Source: Marinobacterium sp. LSUCC0821
GTDB taxonomy: Bacteria > Pseudomonadota > Gammaproteobacteria > Pseudomonadales > Balneatricaceae
Length of the DNA: 64,000 bases
Assembly (NCBI RefSeq): GCF_012848475.1
Contig: NZ_CP051666.1
Location: 2,259,501-2,323,500, forward strand
Reading direction: 5' to 3'
Positions 58,584 to 64,000 of this stretch are shown piece after piece. Position 1 is the stretch's first letter. Each line of letters opens with the position of its first letter. The notes beneath the pieces are model-generated. The model made no database searches and was not told the DNA's origin. It saw only the letters and a list, made by a program, of their open reading frames with translations. The position numbers were made by a program, and so were the translations under genes.

Positions 58584-61187
58584 ATGAAAAAGATGACCAG
58601 CGCGGAGATTCGCCAAGCGTTCCTTGACTACTTTAAGGGTCAGGGCCACGAGGTGGTTCCAACAAGTCCGTTGATCCCTGGAAACGATGCTACGCTGCTT
58701 TTTACCAATGCGGGCATGGTTCAGTTTAAAGATGTTTTTTTGGGCGATGATAAGCGTAACTATTCACGCGCGACCACTGCTCAGCGTTGTGTGCGTGCCG
58801 GCGGTAAGCATAATGACCTTGAAAACGTTGGTTACACCGCTCGTCACCACACCTTCTTTGAGATGTTGGGTAACTTCAGTTTCGGTGACTACTTCAAAGA
58901 GGATGCGATCCGCTTTGCTTGGACCTTCCTGACAGAGGTTCTAGGTCTTCCTAAAGAGCGTCTATGGGTAACTGTTCACCATAGCGATGATGAAGCTGAA
59001 AAGATCTGGAAAGAGACCATGGGTATCGACCCAGAGCGTTTCTCAAAATTAGATGAAGATAACTTCTGGGCAATGGGTGACACAGGTCCTTGTGGTCCTT
59101 GTACTGAAATCTTCTTCGATCACGGTCCAGAAATTTGGGGTGGCCCACCAGGCTCGCCTGAAGAGGATGGTGATCGTTACATCGAGGTTTGGAACGTTGT
59201 ATTCATGCAGTACAACCGCTCTGCTGATGGACAAATGACGCCGCTTGAGCGTCCATCTATTGATACCGGTATGGGTCTTGAGCGTATCGCTGCTGTTATG
59301 CAGGGTGTGCATAGTAACTACGAGATCGATTTGTTCCAGAATCTTCTTGCCGCAGCAGCTGAAGCTGTCGGAACTCAGGATCGTGATAGCAAGTCACTGC
59401 GTGTAATTGCCGACCATATCCGCTCATGTTCATTCTTGATTACTGATGGTGTTACACCATCGAATGAAGGCCGCGGTTATGTGTTGCGTCGTATTATTCG
59501 TCGCGCTATTCGTCATGGTAATAAGTTGGGCGCTAAAGGGGCATTCTTCTACAAGCTTGTTGCTCCTCTCGTTAAAGAGATGGGTGAAGCTTACCCAGAG
59601 CTTGCAAAGATGCAGGATCAGGTTGAGCGTGTACTTGCAAAAGAGGAGGAGCAGTTTGCTCGTACTCTAGATAACGGTATCGCCCTTCTTGAAGAGGTTA
59701 TTGCTGGCCTTAATGGCGCGGTCGTTCCAGGTGAAGCGGTATTTAAGCTTTACGATACCTACGGATTCCCAGTTGATTTGACTGCGGATGTTGCGCGTGA
59801 GCGTGAGCTTACCCTTGATATGGAAGGGTTCGAAGCGGCTATGGATGCACAGCGTGAGCGTGCGCGCGCTTCTGGCTCTTTCAGCGTTGATTACAACGAT
59901 AAGCTTGAGCTTACCGGTGAGACTGAGTTTAGCGGCTACGAACATCTTGAAGATCGTGTAGCTGTCTCTGCGATATACAAGAATGGCGAGTCTGTTTCTG
60001 AATTAAGCGCTGGCGAGTCAGGTATCGTTGTGATGGCTCGTACCCCGTTCTATGCAGAATCGGGTGGCCAGGTCGGTGACACAGGTTCGTTGAACTGGGA
60101 TCGTGGAAGCTTCTCGGTTGTTAACTGTACTAAAGAGAGTCGTAACCACTTACACCATGGCTCTGTTGCTGAAGGTGTTCTCAAGGTTGGCGATCAGGTT
60201 GTTGCAGAGGTTAATAAAGCGCGTCGTCTGGCTGCTGCTCTTAACCACTCTGCGACTCACCTTTTGCATGAAGCACTTCGTCGCATCTTGGGTGATCATG
60301 TACAACAGAAAGGCTCGCTCTGTAATGATGAGCGTCTGCGTTTTGACTTCTCTCATTTTGAAGCAGTTACAGCAGAAGAGCTAAAGCAGGTTGAAGCGAT
60401 TGTTAACGCAGAAATTCGTGCTAACAGTGCTGTTGAAACTGAGATCATGGCCATTGATGCTGCAAAAGCTAAGGGTGCTCAGGCGCTCTTCGGTGAGAAG
60501 TATGATGACGAAGTACGTGTTCTCACTATGGGTGGCGACTTCTCGGTAGAGCTATGTGGTGGTACGCATGCGAAGCGTACTGGCGATATCGGTTTGATGA
60601 AGATTATCTCTGAATCAGGCATTGCCTCGGGTGTCCGTCGTATTGAGGCTGTTACCGGTCAGGTTGCAATGCAGTGGTTTGAGCAGAGTGAAGAGATTCT
60701 TGCTGAGCTCTCGTCGATGGTCAAAGGCTCGCGTGACTCTGTTGTTGCTAAGTTCCAGTCACTCAACTCACGTACACGTGATCTTGAAAAAGAGATCGAG
60801 CGTTTGAATGCTAAATTAGCATCAGCTCAGAGTGGTGATTTGATCTCAGCCGCAGTGGATGTTGATGGTATCAAAGTACTCGCAACTGAAGTTGAGGGTG
60901 TTGAGCCTAAAGCGCTACGTGATCTACTCGATCAATTGAAAAATAAACTGGGCTCAGGTGTTGTTGTTCTTGCTGTTAAGGATGGCGACAAAGTGAGCAT
61001 GGTAGCTGGTGTTACAGCTGACCTAACTAGTCGAGTGAAGGCCGGTGATCTGATCCGTGATCTAGCTACGCAGTTGGGTGGTAAGGGTGGCGGTCGTCCT
61101 GATATGGCTCAGGGCGGCGGTACCGATGTGGCAGCATTGCCAAAAGCAATTGCTAGTGTGGCTGATCTCGTTAGAGCAGCTGGCTAA
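58584..61187 (+). CDS. alaS: Alanyl-tRNA synthetase
   Basis: Class II synthetase, 867 residues from ATG 58584; ATG 58593 is an equally possible start ([15 protein letters not shown]). [37 protein letters not shown] and [20 protein letters not shown] form the catalytic core. Editing-domain metal ligands lie in [13 protein letters not shown] and [10 protein letters not shown]. The C-terminal C-Ala domain ends [20 protein letters not shown]. Confidence 0.96.
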   Translation: MKKMTSAEIRQAFLDYFKGQGHEVVPTSPLIPGNDATLLFTNAGMVQFKDVFLGDDKRNYSRATTAQRCVRAGGKHNDLENVGYTARHHTFFEMLGNFSFGDYFKEDAIRFAWTFLTEVLGLPKERLWVTVHHSDDEAEKIWKETMGIDPERFSKLDEDNFWAMGDTGPCGPCTEIFFDHGPEIWGGPPGSPEEDGDRYIEVWNVVFMQYNRSADGQMTPLERPSIDTGMGLERIAAVMQGVHSNYEIDLFQNLLAAAAEAVGTQDRDSKSLRVIADHIRSCSFLITDGVTPSNEGRGYVLRRIIRRAIRHGNKLGAKGAFFYKLVAPLVKEMGEAYPELAKMQDQVERVLAKEEEQFARTLDNGIALLEEVIAGLNGAVVPGEAVFKLYDTYGFPVDLTADVARERELTLDMEGFEAAMDAQRERARASGSFSVDYNDKLELTGETEFSGYEHLEDRVAVSAIYKNGESVSELSAGESGIVVMARTPFYAESGGQVGDTGSLNWDRGSFSVVNCTKESRNHLHHGSVAEGVLKVGDQVVAEVNKARRLAAALNHSATHLLHEALRRILGDHVQQKGSLCNDERLRFDFSHFEAVTAEELKQVEAIVNAEIRANSAVETEIMAIDAAKAKGAQALFGEKYDDEVRVLTMGGDFSVELCGGTHAKRTGDIGLMKIISESGIASGVRRIEAVTGQVAMQWFEQSEEILAELSSMVKGSRDSVVAKFQSLNSRTRDLEKEIERLNAKLASAQSGDLISAAVDVDGIKVLATEVEGVEPKALRDLLDQLKNKLGSGVVVLAVKDGDKVSMVAGVTADLTSRVKAGDLIRDLATQLGGKGGGRPDMAQGGGTDVAALPKAIASVADLVRAAG

Positions 61188-61220
61188 GTTAAGACCGACT
61201 CTTATTGGATAGATAGAGAA

Positions 61221-62456
61221 ATGGCTTTATACGTACAGAAATATGGTGGCACTTCAGTAGGTTCAGTTGAACGTATCGAAGCTGTTGCAGACAAAGTTAA
61301 GCGCTTTAAAGAGCAGGGACACGACATCGTCGTTGTAGTCTCAGCTATGAGCGGTGAGACAAACCGTTTAATCGGTTTGGCTAAAGAGATTCAGGAAACA
61401 CCTGATCCACGCGAATATGATGTGCTTGTATCAACTGGAGAGCAGGTAACTATCTCTTTGCTCTCAATGGCCCTAAAAAAACGTGGTCTTGGTGCTCGTT
61501 CATTTACTGGTGGTCAGGTTCGTATCCACACTGATAGCGCACATACTAAAGCGCGTATTCAGGATATCGATACCACAGTTATGCGTGCTGAATTAGATGC
61601 AGGTAATGTGGTTGTGGTTGCTGGTTTCCAGGGTATGGATGACGAAGGCAACATCACAACCCTAGGTCGTGGTGGTTCTGATACTACCGGTGTAGCACTG
61701 GCTGCAGCTCTAAAAGCGGATGAGTGTCAGATCTACACTGACGTTGATGGTGTCTACACCACTGACCCGCGTGTCGTTGAGAGCGCGCGTCGCCTAGATA
61801 AGATTACATTTGAAGAGATGCTCGAGATGGCAAGTCTCGGCTCTAAAGTTCTTCAGATTCGCTCTGTTGAATTTGCTGGTAAATACAAAGTTCCATTACG
61901 TGTACTGTCGAGCTTCCAAGATGGTGGCGGCACACTGATTACTACTGAGGATGATAACAACGTGGAAAATCCAATTATCTCTGGTATCGCGTTTAACCGT
62001 GACGAAGCAAAGCTAACAGTACTTGGTGTGCCTGATCTGCCTGGCGTAGCTTCACGCATTCTTGGCCCTATCAGCGACGCGAACATCGAAGTTGATATGA
62101 TTGTTCAAAACGTAGCTGCAGACCAGACAACAGACTTCACCTTTACCGTACACCGTAACGATTACGATAAAGCGCTATCAATCTTGAATACCATCTCTAC
62201 CGAGCTCAAAGCGCGTGAAGTGAAGGGCGATAACAAGATTGCTAAAGTCTCTATCGTAGGTGTTGGTATGCGCTCACATGCGGGTGTTGCGAGCAAAATG
62301 TTCACAACACTTGCACAAGAGAATATCAACATTCAGATGATCTCTACCTCTGAAATTAAAGTCTCTGTTGTGATCTCAGAGAAGTACATGGAGCTTGCTG
62401 TACGCGCGCTGCATTCTACTTTCGACTTAGATCAGGCAGAAAATGTTGCAGAATAG
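61221..62456 (+). CDS. lysC: Aspartate kinase (feedback-sensitive, two ACT domains)
   Basis: First step of the aspartate family pathway (lysine, threonine, methionine, diaminopimelate). 411 residues. ALYVQKYGGTSVGSVERIEA and TLGRGGSDTTGVALAAALKA are kinase signatures. Two ACT domains at about residues 265-411 (LGVPDLPGVASRIL; NIQMISTSEIKVSVVI) indicate allosteric control. It follows alaS by 33 bp, as in Pseudomonas. Confidence 0.95.
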   Translation: MALYVQKYGGTSVGSVERIEAVADKVKRFKEQGHDIVVVVSAMSGETNRLIGLAKEIQETPDPREYDVLVSTGEQVTISLLSMALKKRGLGARSFTGGQVRIHTDSAHTKARIQDIDTTVMRAELDAGNVVVVAGFQGMDDEGNITTLGRGGSDTTGVALAAALKADECQIYTDVDGVYTTDPRVVESARRLDKITFEEMLEMASLGSKVLQIRSVEFAGKYKVPLRVLSSFQDGGGTLITTEDDNNVENPIISGIAFNRDEAKLTVLGVPDLPGVASRILGPISDANIEVDMIVQNVAADQTTDFTFTVHRNDYDKALSILNTISTELKAREVKGDNKIAKVSIVGVGMRSHAGVASKMFTTLAQENINIQMISTSEIKVSVVISEKYMELAVRALHSTFDLDQAENVAE

Positions 62457-62500
62457 TGGCGTAATTTGAAATCTGGGCTAGACTCAATTTGATAAAGATT

Positions 62501-62525
62501 ACTGGGCTGAATGGTTCGGCCCAGT
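62501..62525 (+). promoter_or_regulatory. Hairpin in csrA leader
   Basis: ACTGGGCTGAA / TTCGGCCCAGT with a TGG loop (one wobble pair), 33 bp before csrA and without a T tract. Two GGA triplets (ATGGACTTTGGAG) lie between it and the start codon, compatible with CsrA autoregulation. Confidence 0.5.
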
Positions 62526-62557
62526 CAAACGCCATTAAATGGACTTTGGAGCGCTAG

Positions 62558-62746
62558 ATGTTAATTCTTACCCGCCGTGTTGGTGAAACCCTTATGATCG
62601 GAGACGATATCTCAGTAACTGTTCTGGGTGTTAAGGGTAATCAAGTACGTTTAGGTGTTAACGCACCTGATGACATTTCTGTACATCGTGAAGAGATCTA
62701 TCAGCGAATCCTCGATGAAGAGGGTGAAGCGAGAGAAAACTCGTAA
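62558..62746 (+). CDS. csrA: Carbon storage regulator CsrA/RsmA
   Basis: 62 residues: [20 protein letters not shown] then [20 protein letters not shown] and [11 protein letters not shown]. This is the full CsrA dimer fold with the RNA-contacting first strand and the VHREE strand. GGA-rich leader suggests autorepression. The order alaS-lysC-csrA-tRNA-Ser is shared with pseudomonads. Confidence 0.97.
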   Translation: MLILTRRVGETLMIGDDISVTVLGVKGNQVRLGVNAPDDISVHREEIYQRILDEEGEARENS

Positions 62747-62764
62747 CTTTTTCATAGAAAAGGT

Positions 62765-62792
62765 TTAACTTTAACGGCCCGTCTTGTACTAT
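62765..62792 (+). promoter_or_regulatory. tRNA cluster promoter
   Basis: TTAACT (62765-62770), 16 bp, TACTAT (62787-62792), followed by a GC-rich discriminator (ACGCGCC) as in stringently controlled tRNA promoters. Confidence 0.6.
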
Positions 62793-62807
62793 ACGCGCCG
62801 TTGTAAA

Positions 62808-62897
<90 letters not shown>

Positions 62898-62907
62898 TTT
62901 AAGATAA

Positions 62908-62984
62908 GCGCCCGTAGCTCAGCTGGATAGAGTACCTGGCTACGAACCAGGCGGTCGCACGTTCGAATCGTGCCGGGCGCGCCA
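62908..62984 (+). tRNA. tRNA-Arg (ACG), copy 1
   Basis: 77 nt with encoded CCA. Acceptor GCGCCCG/CGGGCGC, anticodon loop CTACGAA (ACG, wobble A becomes inosine), T loop GTTCGAATC. Confidence 0.97.
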
Positions 62985-63024
62985 TCTTAAATCATCTCAA
63001 AGATAACAACGAATTACTGAATCA

Positions 63025-63101
63025 GCGCCCGTAGCTCAGCTGGATAGAGTACCTGGCTACGAACCAGGCGGTCGCACGTTCGAATCGTGCCGGGCGCGCC
63101 A
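63025..63101 (+). tRNA. tRNA-Arg (ACG), copy 2
   Basis: Identical over all 77 nt to copy 1. The 40-nt spacer before it is unrelated to the spacer that follows. Confidence 0.97.
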
Positions 63102-63124
63102 TTCAGTACCGCAACACCCATTTC

Positions 63125-63201
63125 GCGCCCGTAGCTCAGCTGGATAGAGTACCTGGCTACGAACCAGGCGGTCGCACGTTCGAATCGTGCCGGGCGCGCC
63201 A
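63125..63201 (+). tRNA. tRNA-Arg (ACG), copy 3
   Basis: Identical over all 77 nt to copies 1 and 2; 23-nt spacer before it. Followed by a terminator. Confidence 0.97.
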
Positions 63202-63215
63202 TATTCAATAAAAAT

Positions 63216-63238
63216 GCCACCCTTGAGGTGGCTTTTTT
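63216..63238 (+). terminator. Terminator of the tRNA cluster
   Basis: GCCACC, loop CTTGA, GGTGGC, six T. Ends the tRNA-Ser/tRNA-Arg transcript. Confidence 0.92.
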
Positions 63239-63244
63239 ATTGAA

Positions 63245-63352
63245 CTGGGCTTTGCCCAGCCGATTCCACGTGCCAGTGCACGTTCGACCAATTTGTCTGG
63301 AACAAATTGGCGCAGCCGCAGGCTGGGGCGAAGCCCCGAGGGCAGGAAGCCC
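63245..63352. repeat. Six consecutive short hairpins
   Basis: Within the gene-free stretch 63202-63549 six perfect stems follow one another: CTGGGC/GCCCAG, ACGTGC/GCACGT, CCAATTTGT/ACAAATTGG, CAGCC/GGCTG, GGGGC/GCCCC and GGGC/GCCC, with loops of 3-5 bases. No ORF is convincing there. Confidence 0.65.
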
Positions 63353-63442
63353 GAGCCAATCGTGCCTCCCGAAGTCTTCCGCAAGAGTACCTTAGCCGTT
63401 TTTTATAGCCCAACCCCCCGGTTCCTGAAAAACCCTGAAAAA

Positions 63443-63524
63443 GCGGATGACAGGCTAAAGCCGGTCACCAGAGCATTGGTCTGGCTACGGAGCTGCGGTG
63501 ACTGGCCTTCAGCCTGTCATCCGC
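63443..63524. repeat. Inverted pair of REP-like elements (BIME-type)
   Basis: GCGGATGACAGGCTAAAGCC and GGTCACC face GGTGACTGGCCTTCAGCCTG and TCATCCGC across about 27 bases. It is the most complete example of the family in the window, just before the 3' end of rlmE. Confidence 0.8.
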
Positions 63525-63549
63525 TATCAAGTTGCGCTCAAGTCGCGAA

Positions 63550-64000
63550 CTACCCCTTAAACCCCTTACCAACAACATAAACCTCACGCGACCGCGCTCT
63601 AGAGGCCTCTGGTTTGCGAATAAAAACATTCTGAAACTGATCACGCACGAGCTGAACAAACTCATCATATCCCTCACCCTGGAATGCTTTGGCTACAAAG
63701 CTACCATTTGGCTTTAGGACACGCTGTGCCATATCGAGGGCAAGCTCGATCAGATAGATAGAACCTGCTTGATCTGCAGAGTTTACACCGCTGATGTTGG
63801 GCGCCATGTCTGAAATGACGACATCCACAGGTCTGTCGGCGATAACAGCCATAATTTCATCGAATACCGACTCTTCAGTGAAATCGCCTTGTATGAAATC
63901 AACATCGGGTAGGGCATCCATCGGCAGAATGTCTGATGCTATCAGCTTGCCTGAGTCACCAACCATCTTGGAGGCAACCTGCGACCAGCCGCCGGGTGCT
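63550..64000 (-). CDS. rlmE: 23S rRNA (uridine-2'-O-)methyltransferase RlmE (5' part beyond the window)
   Basis: The C-terminal ~149 residues of an FtsJ/RlmE methyltransferase that modifies U2552. The SAM motif [12 protein letters not shown] lies at the window edge, then [14 protein letters not shown] with the catalytic Asp, [11 protein letters not shown] with the catalytic Lys and [15 protein letters not shown] with the terminal Glu of the K-D-K-E tetrad. The gene continues past base 64000. Confidence 0.94.
   Translation of the reverse strand, partial: APGGWSQVASKMVGDSGKLIASDILPMDALPDVDFIQGDFTEESVFDEIMAVIADRPVDVVISDMAPNISGVNSADQAGSIYLIELALDMAQRVLKPNGSFVAKAFQGEGYDEFVQLVRDQFQNVFIRKPEASRARSREVYVVGKGFKG

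Noticed and set aside
63014-63220. Minus-strand ORF with MARPARFERATAWFVARY
   Set aside because: It is the complement of the tRNA-Arg genes, a frequent false annotation.

Overview
The window is chromosomal DNA of a gammaproteobacterium, most likely a marine member of the Oceanospirillales (the Neptuniibacter / Amphritea / Marinobacterium neighbourhood). The gene order map-glnD, rpsB-tsf-pyrH-frr-uppS-cdsA-rseP-bamA-skp-lpxD-fabZ-lpxA-lpxB-rnhB-dnaE-accA-tilS-pyrG-eno-ftsB-truD-surE-pcm-DUF368-nlpD-rpoS-fdxA-mutS-pncC-recA-recX-alaS-lysC-csrA-tRNAs fuses blocks known from Pseudomonas and Escherichia. The genus assignment is a guess from memory of gene order and was not checked against any database.

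Region 1-4930 is accessory. It holds the start of a membrane protein running off the left edge, a Cre-like tyrosine recombinase, a small HTH regulator, two unrecognised genes, and three toxin-antitoxin modules in a row (ParDE-like, CcdAB-like, YefM-YoeB-like). A ~75-bp repeat precedes each module, and the last toxin gene is broken by an in-frame TGA.

Region 5570-13858 is the most remarkable part. rmlBACD makes dTDP-L-rhamnose. It is followed by epmB (minus strand), earP, an EF-P gene whose loop tip is Arg32, a second EF-P gene whose loop tip is Lys34, and epmA. The window therefore encodes, side by side, both known proteobacterial EF-P activation systems: EarP arginine rhamnosylation with its sugar-donor pathway, and EpmA/EpmB beta-lysylation. 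Each has its own cognate EF-P. As far as I know these systems are normally alternatives. A terminator and a good sigma70 promoter separate the two efp genes, so they look independently expressed.

Region 13821-25278 carries housekeeping genes: a MalY/PatB-type lyase, leuA, an unrecognised gene, rimI, a CbiM-like membrane protein, prfC, a TatD-family nuclease, a DUF1244 protein, glnD and map.

Region 25662-62746 is a long run of core genes for translation, envelope biogenesis, lipid A, DNA replication and repair, and central metabolism. Two conserved slots are empty. dxr is missing between cdsA and rseP, and ispD-ispF are missing between ftsB and truD. The joint loss of three MEP-pathway genes from two separate loci suggests either relocation or isoprenoid synthesis by the mevalonate pathway. 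recA has a clear LexA box, and a terminator hairpin lies just in front of recX.

The right end holds tRNA-Ser(GCT), three identical tRNA-Arg(ACG) genes, a terminator, a run of six small hairpins, a REP pair and the 3' part of rlmE. Several families of palindromic REP-like repeats occupy the intergenic spaces across the window.
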